Shown here: piece after piece, positions 9,652 to 21,111 of the stretch
How positions within the stretch are numbered: the first letter of the stretch is position 1
Layout: each line of letters begins with the position of its first letter
NCBI GenBank assembly: GCA_000739535.1
Contig: DF820474.1
Location: 50,444 to 104,965, forward strand
Source: Candidatus Vecturithrix granuli
GTDB taxonomy: Bacteria; Moduliflexota; Moduliflexia; Moduliflexales; Moduliflexaceae
Reading direction: 5' to 3'
Length of the DNA: 54,522 bases
Made by a program: the position numbers and the translations under genes
The notes under the pieces: model-generated
Database searches by the model: none
What the model saw: only the letters and a program-made list of their open reading frames with translations
Told to the model about the DNA's origin: nothing

Positions 9652-11280
9652 TTGGTGTTCGGCGGGTTTCGCTGGCATATCAAATCGGTCGAAAACCACA
9701 ATCGCTGGCTGGAACAGGAAGTCGCTAAACGGACGCATGAGTTACACGAATCGAACCAACAGCTTGCGCTTGCCAAAGAGAAAGCCGAAGTCGCCAATCA
9801 TGCCAAAAGCGCGTTTTTGGCGAATATGTCGCACGAACTGCGCACACCGCTGACTGGCATTTTAGGCTACGCCCAGATTCTCAGTCGCCAGGATGATCTC
9901 GGTACATTGGTGCAAAACGGTCTGAACATTATCTATCAGAGCGGCCAGCATTTGTTGACGTTGATTAATGACATCCTGGATCTGGCGAAAATCGAAGCCC
10001 GCAAGTTAGATGTCTATCCGGAAGAAGTGAATCTGTCCGCATTTTTGGATCACATCGTCGGGATGATAGAGATGCGGGCGCAGGAGAAGCATGTCCGGTT
10101 TACGGTCGAACGTGACCCAACACTGCCAGCGGTGATTCTCGCCGATGAAAAACGCCTGCGCCAGGTGCTGCTCAATCTCCTGGGCAACGCCGTCAAATTC
10201 ACTGACAGCGGCGGGACGGTCACATTTCGGGTGGAGTGCCAAAGCTCTGCTTTGGCGCGTCAATGCTATCAGGAGTGCCAAAGCTCTGCTTTGGCGCGTC
10301 AATGCCGTCAGGAGTGTCAAAGCTCTGCTTTGACTTGCCAAAGCAGAGCTTTGACACTCCGTTTCGAAGTCACAGATACGGGCGTGGGGATAACGGCGGA
10401 ACAGATGACAAAACTCTTCAAACCCTTCGCACAAGTCGGTGACGTATCGCGCCGCGCCGAAGGCACAGGCCTGGGGTTGGCGATCAGCCAGCAGCTTGTG
10501 GAATTGATGGGTGGGCAGATTCAGGTCACGAGCGCGCCAGGGCAGGGTTCGACCTTCTGGTTTGAAGCCGCGTTTCCGACCGCGGACGCGGCCGTACAAC
10601 TGCCCGCGCCACCCCAGGCCATTGTCGGCTATACCGCTGATCGCCAACTGAAATTGCTGGTGGTTGATGATAACGCGGACATCCGCCTGATGCTGTTCCA
10701 TCTCTTGGCCCCGCTCGGGTTCGACGTGACGCTCGCGAAAGATGGGCAGGATAGCGTCAACAAAGCCCACATCCTCCATCCGGACGCCATCATAATGGAT
10801 TTGATGATGCCGGTCATGACCGGCTTCGAGGCTGTGCAAGACCTGCGGCGGCAGGCGGAGTTTCAGCAGACGCCGATCATTGCGATGTCCGCCAGCGTTT
10901 CTGGCGTGGATCAGGAGCAGAGCCTGGTCGCAGGCTGCAACGCCTTTGTGCCCAAACCGATTGATGTCCCCACATTACTTGATCTACTGGCCCGCCAGTT
11001 GCCCTTGAGTTGGCAATATGCCGACGCGCCGGCCGCATCTGTTCCTGATGAGAGAGATGCGGAAGTTATCCCGCCGCCGCGCACGGAGTTGGAGGCTCTG
11101 TACCACATGGCGATGTTAGGTCAGGTGTTCGACATTCAAGATTATGTCGAACGGTTGGAACGCCAGGACGTCCGCTACCAGCTCTTTGCCCGTAAAATCT
11201 GGATGATGGCGCAGGCATTCGAAGATCAGCAGATCGCGGCGTTGGTGAAACATTATCTGAATCTGGAGAACGGGTTATGA
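9652..11280 (+). CDS. Hybrid histidine kinase, C-terminal part of the propeller sensor gene
   Basis: This is the cytoplasmic half of the frameshifted gene. Its only local start is TTG 9652 with no ribosome binding site, which supports continuity with the upstream half. It contains coiled coil, HisKA (His61 in [11 protein letters not shown]), HATPase, receiver (Asp383 in IIMDLMMP) and the shared C-terminal helical module (from about 11071). Between HATPase strands, residues about 195-236 are encoded by palindromic repeats (10234-10360) and read as two 13-residue units plus a longer one (ECQSSALARQC...). The G-box [12 protein letters not shown] is intact. ATGA overlaps the next frame at its end. 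Confidence 0.92.
   Translation: MVFGGFRWHIKSVENHNRWLEQEVAKRTHELHESNQQLALAKEKAEVANHAKSAFLANMSHELRTPLTGILGYAQILSRQDDLGTLVQNGLNIIYQSGQHLLTLINDILDLAKIEARKLDVYPEEVNLSAFLDHIVGMIEMRAQEKHVRFTVERDPTLPAVILADEKRLRQVLLNLLGNAVKFTDSGGTVTFRVECQSSALARQCYQECQSSALARQCRQECQSSALTCQSRALTLRFEVTDTGVGITAEQMTKLFKPFAQVGDVSRRAEGTGLGLAISQQLVELMGGQIQVTSAPGQGSTFWFEAAFPTADAAVQLPAPPQAIVGYTADRQLKLLVVDDNADIRLMLFHLLAPLGFDVTLAKDGQDSVNKAHILHPDAIIMDLMMPVMTGFEAVQDLRRQAEFQQTPIIAMSASVSGVDQEQSLVAGCNAFVPKPIDVPTLLDLLARQLPLSWQYADAPAASVPDERDAEVIPPPRTELEALYHMAMLGQVFDIQDYVERLERQDVRYQLFARKIWMMAQAFEDQQIAALVKHYLNLENGL
10234..10360. repeat. In-frame palindromic repeat array inside a HATPase domain
   Basis: Two 39-bp direct units begin with GAGTGCCAAAGCTCTGC at 10234 and 10273. 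A third diverged unit at 10312 is closed by its own inverted copy, ending GAGCTTTGACACTCC. Each 39-bp unit encodes 13 amino acids, so the frame is preserved. The insertion lies between TFRV and LRFEVTDTG, a loop where the paralogue at 11574 carries a different repeat. Confidence 0.9.
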
Positions 11281-11546
11281 ACGCAGCATTAAAAACACTG
11301 TTTGTGAGGAGAGATGGATCGAAGACTGAAAATATTGCTTGCATTATTCGGTTCAAAAAATATGTTCTGAATGTTTTGCACAACCCAATGAGGCAGTCTT
11401 ATGAAAAAAAATATGATTTTTGCAGGTATTGGCGCAGCACCGTGAGAAGCGCCTATCGCGAATTAGACGCGCAAGGCATCTCCGCTATCATTGCAGGCAA
11501 TCTCAGTGTTTCATGACCGAGCAGACTTCACAGGTTTCTCAGTCCG
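11281..11546 (+). pseudogene. Intergenic stretch with possible gene remnant
   Basis: A frame starting at 11277 (ATGA overlap with the kinase stop) runs to 11516 and could encode 79 residues, but its composition is not convincing. A second start at 11401 (ATGAAAAAAAATATGATTTT) encodes a short secretion-like MKKNMIFAGIGAAP and then stops. The neighbouring frame continues with a plausible segment containing YRELDAQGISAIIAG. This pattern suggests the decayed end of a small gene. I do not recognise the family. Confidence 0.35.
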
Positions 11547-11573
11547 GTGAGGTTTCAACTCGTCAGTCAAACG

Positions 11574-13709
11574 ATGAATATGAACCAGCAGAGTATCCGC
11601 TTCCTGCACCGTAAAATCGGCTTTGTGCTGACCTGGAACTGGGGCATCTTTTTACTGGCCAATCTGGTCTTTTTGCTCCTCTTCATCGGCAGTGATTTCT
11701 TGCGCCTGAAAGAGGCCGCGGCCGCGTGGCAAAGCCTGTTTCTGAATCGCATACACCAGTTGGAACAGATGGTGGACGCCGGAACGACTGTGCCCTCCAT
11801 CCCGGTCGCGCATGAACTGGTCATCGGCGCGGACGGGATGATCAAAAAAACGCCAATCTCGACGCTGCAAGGCCTCATTCTGACTGTCAGCGGGTTCTTC
11901 GGCAAGATCCATCATTTACAGCCAGGCCGGCAGGCGGTTGTGCTGTTCCAGGATGTGGTGGACGGGCGGCAGCGCGTCCATTTTGTCAAACGCTACACTG
12001 ACGACTTTGTCGTGCATTCCTTTGCGACCGATAATTTTTTCCCCTTCTCTTTGACTGGCGCCACCCACCTGTCTATCGTAGAAGGCGGGATTACCTGGTT
12101 TTCCGATGACCCCCGCCGCATTGGGGATATGTATCAATATGCGCCCTTTGCCTTCGAATCCGGCCGCCTCTATGTCGCCTTCGCTGACCGGATTCCCAAT
12201 ATGGCGGCAGCGCGCCTGATTATCACGCAGGATATTACCGCGGAAATCAAAATACTGTTGTTAACGGCGTGCATGTTATTGCTTGTCTTCGACAGCGTCA
12301 GCCTGCGCACCAGGAAAATCCGCAAAGATTTTTCAATTCTGCAACGGGAACAGGTGGATCTGATGAAACTGATTCAAAACCTGTCGTCGGTGGTGCTGCG
12401 GCCTGGCGAAAATGTCTCGGATCGCCTGGAACATCTTGCGCCGGCTTTAAATCAATCGTTGCAGGACGCCGAGAAGACCCCCTTACAGTTCGAAGAAAAT
12501 CACCAGTATTATTTGTTGGTGCAAGAGTTTATCGGCGATATTCTTTTGTTGATTGACGCGGTCAAAACAGAAGAGGATAAACTACGCAAAAATGAACACG
12601 AGTTGAAGCAATACCAGGAGCATCTCGAAGACTTAGTTCGAGAGCGCACCGCCGAGTTGATCATTGCCAAAGAACAAGCGGAAGCGGCGAACCTCGCCAA
12701 AAGCGTGTTTCTGTCGAATATGAGCCACGAGCTGCGGACGCCGCTGAATGGCATTTTGGGCTATGCTCAGATTTTGCAACGCCGCCACGATGCGGACGCC
12801 GCGATTAAAGATGGGTTGAAGATTATTGCCCAGAGCGGCAATCACCTGTTGACGCTGATCAACGATATTCTTGATCTGGCGAAAATCGAAGCTCGCAAGC
12901 TGGAACTCTGCCCCGCCCCCATGCTTCTCAAAGATTTCCTGGTGGGAGTAATCGGCATTATGCGAATGCGGGCGCAGGAGAAAAACGTGCGTTTTGTTGT
13001 AGAACGCGACCCGCAGCTCCCGGCCGGCATCCAGGCCGATGAAAAACGCCTGCGCCAGGTGCTGCTGAATCTCCTGGGCAACGCCATCAAATTCACCGAC
13101 AGCGGCGGCGTGGTCACGTTTGTAGTGAGGCTCGTAGCGGAGCGGAGTGCCGTTATGAAGGAGAGCGAAGAACAACACTCCGAAGACTCCGTGCCTCACT
13201 ACGAACACGTTCGCTTTGAAGTCACGGATACGGGCGTCGGCATGACGCCGGAGCAATTGACGAAACTCTTCAAGCCTTTCGAACAGGTCGGCGACGTATC
13301 GCGCCACGCCGAGGGCGCCGGGTTAGGGTTAGCGATCAGCCAACAACTGGTGGAATTAATGGGCGGGCGGATTCAGGTCACAAGCGCGCCGGGGCAGGGT
13401 TCGACGTTCTGGTTCGAAGCGGCGTTTCCGGACTCAGCCGAAACGACAGCGGCAATCCTCACGTCTCAGAGCGAGGTGGTCAGTTGCACGGACGACGAGA
13501 TCGTCCCGCCGCCGCGCGCGGATTTGGAAGCCGTCTATAAACTCGCCATCGTCGGACGCGTGTTCGAAATTCAGGAATATGCTGAACGCCTGGAAACGCA
13601 GGACGCCCGCTACCGGCCATTTGCCCGCAAAATTTGGGCACTGGCCCAGGTGTTTGAAGATACGCAGATCGCGGCGTTGGTCCAACAGTATCTGGAGGAA
13701 ACGACATGA
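11574..13709 (+). CDS. Membrane sensor histidine kinase with shared C-terminal helical module
   Basis: The start may be GTG 11547, ATG 11574 or ATG 11580. I prefer 11574 because the membrane helix follows soon after. Two transmembrane helices (about residues 15-37 and 220-240) bracket an extracytoplasmic domain I do not recognise. A coiled coil, HisKA ([12 protein letters not shown], His near residue 385), HATPase ([12 protein letters not shown]) and the [10 protein letters not shown] helical module follow. The kinase core is a close paralogue of the one at 9652. At the same HATPase loop it carries a different in-frame repeat (13122-13202). The stop overlaps the next start (ATGA). Confidence 0.92.
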   Translation: MNMNQQSIRFLHRKIGFVLTWNWGIFLLANLVFLLLFIGSDFLRLKEAAAAWQSLFLNRIHQLEQMVDAGTTVPSIPVAHELVIGADGMIKKTPISTLQGLILTVSGFFGKIHHLQPGRQAVVLFQDVVDGRQRVHFVKRYTDDFVVHSFATDNFFPFSLTGATHLSIVEGGITWFSDDPRRIGDMYQYAPFAFESGRLYVAFADRIPNMAAARLIITQDITAEIKILLLTACMLLLVFDSVSLRTRKIRKDFSILQREQVDLMKLIQNLSSVVLRPGENVSDRLEHLAPALNQSLQDAEKTPLQFEENHQYYLLVQEFIGDILLLIDAVKTEEDKLRKNEHELKQYQEHLEDLVRERTAELIIAKEQAEAANLAKSVFLSNMSHELRTPLNGILGYAQILQRRHDADAAIKDGLKIIAQSGNHLLTLINDILDLAKIEARKLELCPAPMLLKDFLVGVIGIMRMRAQEKNVRFVVERDPQLPAGIQADEKRLRQVLLNLLGNAIKFTDSGGVVTFVVRLVAERSAVMKESEEQHSEDSVPHYEHVRFEVTDTGVGMTPEQLTKLFKPFEQVGDVSRHAEGAGLGLAISQQLVELMGGRIQVTSAPGQGSTFWFEAAFPDSAETTAAILTSQSEVVSCTDDEIVPPPRADLEAVYKLAIVGRVFEIQEYAERLETQDARYRPFARKIWALAQVFEDTQIAALVQQYLEETT
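13122..13202. repeat. In-frame nested palindrome inside a HATPase domain
   Basis: Outer arms GTAGTGAGGC (13122-13131) and GCCTCACTAC (13193-13202) enclose a smaller inverted pair (GGAGTG near 13144 and CACTCC near 13176). The whole is translated as an insertion of about 27 residues between FVVR and [10 protein letters not shown]. The paralogous kinase upstream has an unrelated repeat at the same structural position. Confidence 0.82.
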
Positions 13710-16700
13710 ACGCAGAACAAGCGAACTCAACCATTTTGATCATTGACGATAATGCGACGAATTTAGGCGTTTTAACCGGTTATTTGCGCAGACATGGCTT
13801 TCAATTGATGATTGCCCGCAACGGCGCGGATGGCATTGAGAAAGTCCGATTGGGACAGCCGGACCTGATTTTGCTCGATGTGATGATGCCGGATCTGGAT
13901 GGTTTCGAAGTCTGCCGTCGCCTGAAAGCTGCGCCTGAGACCAGCGCGATCCCTGTCATCTTCATCACGGCGTTGCAGAGTGTGGAGGATAAGGTCAAGG
14001 GTTTTGCAGCCGGCGGCGTAGATTATCTCACCAAGCCGATCCAGGAAGAGGAAGTGCTGGCACGGGTGCGGACGCATGTGCAGTTGCAGGCGCAAAAGAA
14101 CCAACTCAAAACCGAAATCGCCGAACGTCAACGCACAGAAGCCGCGTTGCGGCAAAGCGAACAACGTTACCAGCAATTGGTCAATGTCTCGCCAGATGCT
14201 ATTCTTGTCTCTACTCGCGCCGGTCAGATTATTTTTGTCAACCCGGCGGGTATCAGTTTGTTTGGCGCAGCAAGCCCCCAGGACGTACTTGGCAAATCTA
14301 CTCTGGATTTTGTGCATCCGGATGACCATCACCTGATTTCGGAACATCAGAGGTTGGCGCTGGAAGGTAAAATCTCCACGACCTCCTTTGAGTGCAGACT
14401 GGTACGTTGCGATGGAGCGATCATGGATATTTCGGTGCTCAGCGTTCAGTTTACTTATCAGGACCAATCGGCAAATCAAATCCTTCTTCGTGACATCACT
14501 GAGCGCAAACGGGTGGAAGTGTCGTTACGCCAGGCCGCCGAAATTGTGGAACATCTTCGCATCGGCTTGCATATTTATCAGCTTGAAAACCTCGCCGATG
14601 ACCGGTCGCTTCGCATGATCTATGCTAATCCTGCGGCGGAACTCTTTACAGGGGTGAACGCGACCGAGATCGTCGGCAAGACATTGGATGAGAGTTTTCC
14701 GGGACTGCGCGCCAAAGGCATCCCGCAAAAATATGCCGAGGTCGTGCGAACGCAAACCATCTGCGAATTGGAAGATATCTATTATGGCGATGATCGCGTC
14801 ATTTTCGGCGCTTTTGCCGTCAAAGCCTTTCCTCTGCCAAATAATCGGGTGGGAGTGTCTTTTGAAAATATCACCGCCCGTAAACAGGCGGAAGCAGCTT
14901 TGCAAGAGAGCGAAAAGCGTTTCAAGAGCGCGTTTCAACATTCCGCGATCGGCATAGCGTTGGTGTCATTGGAAGGCAAATGGCTGCAAGTCAATTCAAA
15001 AGTGTGCGAGATTGTCGGGTATGCTGAAACTGAACTCTTCACCAAAACCTTTCAGCAACTGACCTATCCAGAGGATTTGGAGCGTGATTTGAACTATGTG
15101 CGCCAGATGTTGGCCGGAGAGATCGAAACCTATACCATGGAGAAACGGTATATTCACAAAAACGGGGGCATTGTCTGGGGCCTGCTGGCCGTGTCGCTAG
15201 TGCGCGATGAGGCCGGCGCGCCGTTGTATTTCATCTCGCAAATCGAGGATATCACTGAACGGAAGCAGGCGGAGGAGGCCTTGCAGGAGAGTGAGGTGCG
15301 GCTGCAATTTCTTGTGGCTTCAAATCCTGCCATTATTTATACAAGCCGGGTGTCAGGCGATTATGGCGTCACATTTATGAGTACGAGCGTCGCCGCTCTT
15401 CTGGGATACAAGCCGGAGGAATTTCTCAGGGATTCCAGGTTCTGGGTCAATCACATTCATCCTGATGACGCAGCCCGGGTATTGGCTGAATTCCCGGTGA
15501 TGTTCGAACAGGGGACCCTTACGCATGAATACCGGTTTCTGCATAAAAACGGCGATTGGCGATGGATGCGCGCTGAACTGAAAGTAATCCGCGACGTCGC
15601 GGGGAATCCAGTGGAAATAATCGGATCCATGATAGACATCACCGAGAGGAAGCAGGCAGAAGAGGCTCTGCAACAGGCCAAAGAGGCGGCAGAGACCGCC
15701 AACCGTGCCAAAAGCGTGTTTCTGGCGAACATGAGCCATGAACTGCGTACTCCGCTCAACAGTATTCTGGGTTATACCCAGATTCTCAAGCGCGACCCGT
15801 TTCTGAACGCCAAACAGGTGCAGGCCATCGAGACCATCCACCGCAGCGGAGAATATCTCCTGGCGCTGATCACTGAGGTACTTGATTTAGCTAAAATCGA
15901 AGCCGGGAAAATTACCCTGGAACCCGCCGAGTTTTCGCTCAAGACATGTCTTCAGACGGCGCTGGAGATGATCCGGATCAAAGCTGCGCAGAGGCAATTA
16001 ACGTTCTCCTATTGCCCCGAGGGAGAACTGTCCTACACGCTCCTTGGGGATGAGCGGCGGCTGCGGCAGGTTGTGCTCAATCTCCTCGGCAACGCTATCA
16101 AATTCACGTTAGCAGGCGGGGTGACGCTTCGAACGAGCATCCGTGATATTCCTCATTCAATCCCTTTGATGTGTCATCTCCATGTTGAGGTCGAAGATAC
16201 GGGGATTGGGATTCCGGCGGAGAAATTGACGGATATCTTCCGCCCCTTTGAACAGATGCATGATCCGCGCATCAGCGCTGAGGGCACGGGATTAGGTTTA
16301 GCCATCAGCGCCCAGATCGTGCGACTGATGGGGTGCGAAATTCAGGTTGAAAGCACGCCCGGGGTCGGCAGCCGTTTTTGGTTTGATGTTGAGCTGCCTC
16401 TGGTTGCCTCTCCTGCGTCGGATCAGGCCGGACACATCCGACCCGTCCGACAGGTCCGACGGGTAAGTGGCGTGAAAGGCCGCTCGCCCAACATTCTCAT
16501 TGTGGATGACCATGAGGACAATCGCCGGGTGTTGCGCGAGATGCTGGAGCCTTTAGGCTTTATTCTGGCTGAAGCAGAAAACGGACAGAAGGCTCTTGCC
16601 CAAGCCGCCACATTTCAGCCCGACATGATTTTCCTTGATCTCAAAATGCCGGTCATGAATGGGTATGAAGTTCTGGCGCGCTTGCGCGAGTGTAACCCGG

Positions 16701-17383
16701 TTTCCCTTCCGGTGATTATCGCATTCTCAGCTAGCGCCTACGACCATATCCGGCAGCAGAGTCTGGACGCCGGCTGTGATGATTTCCTGTCCAAACCGTT
16801 TCAAATGGAAGCATTACTTGACATCCTGGAACGCCATCTGCACCTGGAATGGGAGTTTGGCGCGGCCGGCAGCGAGACAGCCGCAGAGGATCAGGCCATC
16901 ACCCTGCCGCCTCAGGCAGAATTACAAGCGTTGTACGAAACTGCCATCATTGCTGATATTACGGCGATCAGAATGAAACTCTCCCAGCTTGAACAGATCG
17001 ATCCGGCCTTGAAGCCGTTTGTGGATATCCTTCGTCAACTGACTAACAGTTTCCGACTCGATCTGGTGCGTGAGAAACTTGACGAATTTTTGAAACAAGG
17101 GCAGCCCTCCGTTGAGATCGGGATGACTCATCCACAGGCAGCTCAGGAACTCACATCAGAGAGTTTGCACACCCTGCCAGAGGAATGGCGAATCAATCTG
17201 GAATACGCCGCGTTGCAAGGGAACATGGAGTCCATGGAGCATGTGATCACCCAGATTCGTACTCAGAATGTTTCTCTGGCTGAGAGGCTCGCAGCCCTGG
17301 CAAAGGAATTTGAATTTGGCAAAATTCTCACACTACTTCATACATCCAGGAGTGAAGACCATGAACACATTACAGAACGCTGA
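13706..17383 (+). CDS. Large hybrid kinase: REC-4xPAS-HisKA-HATPase-REC with two C-terminal helical modules
   Basis: This 1225-aa protein has no membrane segment. Its receiver (Asp58 in [13 protein letters not shown], Lys110) leads into a coiled coil, then four PAS repeats (about 150-275, 280-405, 410-530 and 535-655), several ending in the PAC-like D.TERK motif. HisKA follows with His678 in [10 protein letters not shown], then HATPase ([12 protein letters not shown]) and a second receiver (Asp978 in FLDLKMP). Two degenerate copies of the short helical module follow, near residues 1065-1130 and 1158-1215. Translation is coupled to the upstream kinase by ATGA. A repeat insertion at 16418-16464 lies in the linker before the second receiver. 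Confidence 0.94.
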   Translation: MNAEQANSTILIIDDNATNLGVLTGYLRRHGFQLMIARNGADGIEKVRLGQPDLILLDVMMPDLDGFEVCRRLKAAPETSAIPVIFITALQSVEDKVKGFAAGGVDYLTKPIQEEEVLARVRTHVQLQAQKNQLKTEIAERQRTEAALRQSEQRYQQLVNVSPDAILVSTRAGQIIFVNPAGISLFGAASPQDVLGKSTLDFVHPDDHHLISEHQRLALEGKISTTSFECRLVRCDGAIMDISVLSVQFTYQDQSANQILLRDITERKRVEVSLRQAAEIVEHLRIGLHIYQLENLADDRSLRMIYANPAAELFTGVNATEIVGKTLDESFPGLRAKGIPQKYAEVVRTQTICELEDIYYGDDRVIFGAFAVKAFPLPNNRVGVSFENITARKQAEAALQESEKRFKSAFQHSAIGIALVSLEGKWLQVNSKVCEIVGYAETELFTKTFQQLTYPEDLERDLNYVRQMLAGEIETYTMEKRYIHKNGGIVWGLLAVSLVRDEAGAPLYFISQIEDITERKQAEEALQESEVRLQFLVASNPAIIYTSRVSGDYGVTFMSTSVAALLGYKPEEFLRDSRFWVNHIHPDDAARVLAEFPVMFEQGTLTHEYRFLHKNGDWRWMRAELKVIRDVAGNPVEIIGSMIDITERKQAEEALQQAKEAAETANRAKSVFLANMSHELRTPLNSILGYTQILKRDPFLNAKQVQAIETIHRSGEYLLALITEVLDLAKIEAGKITLEPAEFSLKTCLQTALEMIRIKAAQRQLTFSYCPEGELSYTLLGDERRLRQVVLNLLGNAIKFTLAGGVTLRTSIRDIPHSIPLMCHLHVEVEDTGIGIPAEKLTDIFRPFEQMHDPRISAEGTGLGLAISAQIVRLMGCEIQVESTPGVGSRFWFDVELPLVASPASDQAGHIRPVRQVRRVSGVKGRSPNILIVDDHEDNRRVLREMLEPLGFILAEAENGQKALAQAATFQPDMIFLDLKMPVMNGYEVLARLRECNPVSLPVIIAFSASAYDHIRQQSLDAGCDDFLSKPFQMEALLDILERHLHLEWEFGAAGSETAAEDQAITLPPQAELQALYETAIIADITAIRMKLSQLEQIDPALKPFVDILRQLTNSFRLDLVREKLDEFLKQGQPSVEIGMTHPQAAQELTSESLHTLPEEWRINLEYAALQGNMESMEHVITQIRTQNVSLAERLAALAKEFEFGKILTLLHTSRSEDHEHITER
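16418..16464. repeat. In-frame palindromic repeat in a kinase-receiver linker
   Basis: GTCGGAT (16418-16424) pairs with ATCCGAC (16436-16442), and ACCCGTC (16441-16447) pairs with GACGGGT (16458-16464). The stretch is translated as a basic linker rich in R, V and Q (PVRQVRRV) between the HATPase and the receiver. Confidence 0.75.
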
Positions 17384-20300
17384 AACGTCAAGCAGTATTC
17401 TGATTGTTGACGACCTGCCGGACAATCTGCGCGTGCTATCAGAGATGTTGCAACAACAGGGGTTTCGGGTCAGACTGTTGCGTGAAGGACAGATGGTGTT
17501 GCCATCCGTGCTGAATTCCCCTCCGGATATCATTTTGCTGGATATTATGATGCCTATCATGGATGGTTATAAAGTATGCCAGCAATTGAAGGCGGATGAT
17601 CGTACTCGTGACATTCCGGTTATTTTTCTCAGCGCGCTAGATGATATTACCGATAAGATGAACGCCTTTGCTGTTGGCGGCGTTGATTATATCACCAAGC
17701 CGTTTCAACAGGAAGAAGTGGTCAATCGTATATGCATCCATTTGAAACTGCAGCGTTTACAGAAAAGTTTGAAGGAACAGAATATCTACTTGCAGCAAAA
17801 AATCGTCGAACATGAACATGCAGAAAACGCCTTGCGAGAAAGCGAACAAAAATTTCGAGAACTCACGGAATTGCTGCCGCAAACCGTCTTTGAAATCGAT
17901 CTTAAAGGCAACTGTCTGTATGCCAACCAACAAGGTTTTGAGATGACCGGCTATACACCGCAAGACCGGGAGAACGGACTCAATATGTTGCAATTGCTGA
18001 TTCCGGAGGATCGCGAACGAGCAAAACAAGACATGAGCCGTATTCTCGAAACAACAGCCTCTGAATCTTATGAATACAGAGTAATGCGAAAAGATGGATG
18101 TATTTTGCCTGTGTTGGTGTATGCAGCCCCCATTATCAAGAATCACCACAAGATCGGAGTGCGCGGTATCGCCCTTGATATTACAGAACGGAAACGCGCT
18201 GAAGAAGCCTTGCAACAATCTCGGCAGCAACTTGAGGAATCCTACCAGCGTGAACAGGAACGCCGGCAGTTGTCTGATACCTTGCGCGAAGTCGCCCGAA
18301 TTGTCAGCAGCAGTCTGAACCCCGAACGAGTATTGGAAGCAATTTTGACGCAACTCAGGCAAGTCGTGATCTATGATCATGCGGCGGTCACCTTAGTAGA
18401 AGATGAGCACTGCACAGTGGTTGCCGGACGCGATGAACATGGGGGATATGTGAAACGGTCTGTGTTCTCGAAGGAAACCTATCCCTTGAATGTGGAAGCC
18501 TTGCAGAAAAAACATCCTATCCTGGTACCGGATGTCGCGTATGACGAACGCTGGCGTCCGGGATTCTCAAACGTCTCAACGCGTTCCTTTATCAATGCCC
18601 CCTTGTTAGTGCAAGATCGCCCGATAGGCTTGCTGGGAGTTGGGAGATCGGATCAGACGCCTTATACCGAAGATGAGGCTCGAACCGTGTTCGCCTTTGC
18701 CACTCAGGTCGCTATCGCGCTGGAAAATGCTCACTTAGTAGAACAAACCCAGGCAGCTTTGCGCGATTTAGAACAGGCCAAAGAAGCGGCAGATGCGGCC
18801 AACCGAGCCAAAAGCGACTTTCTGGCTCGGATGAGTCATGAAATTCGTACCCCCATGAATGCGATTATCGGTTTGAGTCATCTCGCATTACAGACCGCAT
18901 TATCGCCCAAACAGCAAGACTATCTCTCGAAAATTTACTCATCTGCATATTCGCTCTTAGGGGTGATTAATGATATTCTGGATTTTTCAAAAATTGAGGC
19001 CGGGAAATTGGACCTGGAACAAACCTCCTTTGATCTGGAGAGCGTGTTGGAAAATCTTTCCAATCTGGTCAGCATGAAAGCCGGTGAAAAAGGGCTTGAA
19101 CTGCTCTTTGCCACGTCCCGGGATGTCCCTCGTTTCCTGGTTGGCGATCCCTTACGACTCGGACAAATTCTTATTAATTTAACCAATAATGCTATCAAAT
19201 TCACTGAAACCGGTGAAATTATCGTGAGAACAGAGGTTGTCAGTAAACAGACAGGTTCTGTCGTACTGCGCTTTGAAGTGAAAGATACCGGTATCGGACT
19301 GACTCAGGAACACATTTCCAGATTGTTTCAATCATTTTCTCAGGGTGATGAGACCACGACGCGCAAATATGGCGGAAGCGGCCTGGGGTTGGCAATTTGT
19401 AAACGATTGGTTGAGATGATGGGGGGAACCATTTGGGTTGAAAGTCAGCCCGGGTTGGGGAGTACATTCATATTTACCACTGAATTTGGCTTACAGCAGC
19501 AAGACCAGAGCGGGCAGTTACTGCCTCCAAAGGAACTTCAGGGGATGCGGGTGTTGGTAGTAGATGATAATAAAACGTCGCGCAAGATTTTACATGACTA
19601 TCTGAATTCATTCTCGCTGCGAGTCACTGCTATGAATTCCGGAAAAGCGGCGATCAGAGAACTTGAACAGGCCAGTGAGACAGACCCGTATGCGTTAGTG
19701 CTTGTGGACTGGAAGATGCAGGAAATGGACGAAATTGAGGTCATCAACCGCATAAAAAATCATTCCTGGCTGCCTCATATCCCGAAAGTGATCCTGGTCA
19801 CGGCTTATGATCAAGAAGATATCCGTTATCAAGCTGAAAAGGCGCAGGTTGATGGATTTCTGATCAAGCCCGTCACCCCCTCTCTCCTGTTTGATGCCAT
19901 TATGGAAGTTCTGGGGCAAGACGTTTCCCGGGCAATCCCGGATTCAGAGCCAGGATTGGACATGGCAGAACGCATCGCCAGAGAAAAATTACAGGGCGCT
20001 CATATTCTCCTGGTTGAAGATAATGCCATTAATCAACAGATCGTTCGAGAGTTGCTAGAGGATGCAGGTCTCCGTGTCAGTATTGCGAATAATGGTAGGG
20101 AGGCGGTTGATGTAATTCAACGCAAACGCTTCGCCTTTGATGCTATTCTCATGGATATTCAAATGCCAGAGATGGATGGATATGAAGCCACAAGGCGCAT
20201 AAGGAATGACGAAGGACATACAAGAAATCACCCCTTTCCGATCATCGCCATGAGCGCCCATGCTATAAACGATGAACGCGAAAAATGTTTGCGTGCTGGC

Positions 20301-21053
20301 ATGAATGACTATATCAGTAAACCGATTACGCCAATACAGATGTTTTCTGTGTTAAGTCATTGTCTATCCTCTGATCAAAGCAGGCAGCCTCTGCAAAAGA
20401 ATAGCAAACTCGCGGAACGCGACCTGGGGCAGAATGCTAATTTTCCCGATCATCTGCCTGGTATCGATATCGAAACCGGATTGGCGCGTGTGGCAGGTAA
20501 TAGAGCTCTGTATATCAAACTTCTCCAAAATTTTGTGACGGATTTTGCCAACACCGCTCATACTATTCGTGAAGCTTTGAGGGAAGGAGACGAGTCTCAG
20601 GCCTGTCGTCTGGCTCATACACTCAAGGGGGTCGCTGGCAATATAGGGGCCTTCGTGTTACAAAAAGCTGCTGAGGAATTGGAAGCGAGCATTAATGCGC
20701 ATATCCGGTGCGACGATGAACGTCTTACCGCCCAACTCGAAAATGTGCTCAATCACATCGTAGCGTCTCTTTGTCGCCTGACATCTCAACCAGAGAAAAG
20801 TGAAGAAACAGGTGCGCCGCAGGCGGTGACCAATATTCCGGAGATACTCGATCTGTTGAATGAAGTGGCAGTACTTCTTGAAGAAGGGGATACCGAGACG
20901 CTTGAATATCTGCCCCCTATCAAAACAGTTTTGCAGGGAAGCGGACTTGATGAACAGGTTCTACGGCTCGATCAATATATCTATAATTATGATTTCGAGA
21001 AGGCCAGGGAAATTGTCGCTGAAATTACCAGAACGGTCCTGAAACAGTGGTAA
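17361..21053 (+). CDS. BarA-like multi-domain hybrid kinase with GAF, two C-terminal receivers and HPt
   Basis: ATG 17361 (AGGAG eight bases upstream) gives 1230 aa and overlaps the previous gene by 23 bases. The order is receiver (Asp61), coiled coil, PAS, GAF (about 310-455), HisKA (His493 in [10 protein letters not shown]), HATPase ([12 protein letters not shown]), receiver (Asp783 in LVDWKMQEM), receiver (Asp932 in [11 protein letters not shown]), HPt (His1086 in [13 protein letters not shown]) and a diverged C-terminal helical module. A complete His-Asp-His relay is therefore present in one chain, plus an N-terminal receiver that can take input from another kinase. The final acceptor is not visible. 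Confidence 0.94.
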   Translation: MNTLQNAETSSSILIVDDLPDNLRVLSEMLQQQGFRVRLLREGQMVLPSVLNSPPDIILLDIMMPIMDGYKVCQQLKADDRTRDIPVIFLSALDDITDKMNAFAVGGVDYITKPFQQEEVVNRICIHLKLQRLQKSLKEQNIYLQQKIVEHEHAENALRESEQKFRELTELLPQTVFEIDLKGNCLYANQQGFEMTGYTPQDRENGLNMLQLLIPEDRERAKQDMSRILETTASESYEYRVMRKDGCILPVLVYAAPIIKNHHKIGVRGIALDITERKRAEEALQQSRQQLEESYQREQERRQLSDTLREVARIVSSSLNPERVLEAILTQLRQVVIYDHAAVTLVEDEHCTVVAGRDEHGGYVKRSVFSKETYPLNVEALQKKHPILVPDVAYDERWRPGFSNVSTRSFINAPLLVQDRPIGLLGVGRSDQTPYTEDEARTVFAFATQVAIALENAHLVEQTQAALRDLEQAKEAADAANRAKSDFLARMSHEIRTPMNAIIGLSHLALQTALSPKQQDYLSKIYSSAYSLLGVINDILDFSKIEAGKLDLEQTSFDLESVLENLSNLVSMKAGEKGLELLFATSRDVPRFLVGDPLRLGQILINLTNNAIKFTETGEIIVRTEVVSKQTGSVVLRFEVKDTGIGLTQEHISRLFQSFSQGDETTTRKYGGSGLGLAICKRLVEMMGGTIWVESQPGLGSTFIFTTEFGLQQQDQSGQLLPPKELQGMRVLVVDDNKTSRKILHDYLNSFSLRVTAMNSGKAAIRELEQASETDPYALVLVDWKMQEMDEIEVINRIKNHSWLPHIPKVILVTAYDQEDIRYQAEKAQVDGFLIKPVTPSLLFDAIMEVLGQDVSRAIPDSEPGLDMAERIAREKLQGAHILLVEDNAINQQIVRELLEDAGLRVSIANNGREAVDVIQRKRFAFDAILMDIQMPEMDGYEATRRIRNDEGHTRNHPFPIIAMSAHAINDEREKCLRAGMNDYISKPITPIQMFSVLSHCLSSDQSRQPLQKNSKLAERDLGQNANFPDHLPGIDIETGLARVAGNRALYIKLLQNFVTDFANTAHTIREALREGDESQACRLAHTLKGVAGNIGAFVLQKAAEELEASINAHIRCDDERLTAQLENVLNHIVASLCRLTSQPEKSEETGAPQAVTNIPEILDLLNEVAVLLEEGDTETLEYLPPIKTVLQGSGLDEQVLRLDQYIYNYDFEKAREIVAEITRTVLKQW

Positions 21054-21111
21054 TATCAAGGGAATGTCTGTCAGGAGTGCAAAACTTGCTGCAAGTCGAG
21101 GGAAGAGATGT

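Noticed and set aside
10234-10360. CRISPR-like direct repeats
   Set aside because: There are only three units with no unique spacers, and they lie in frame inside a kinase domain with no cas genes nearby.
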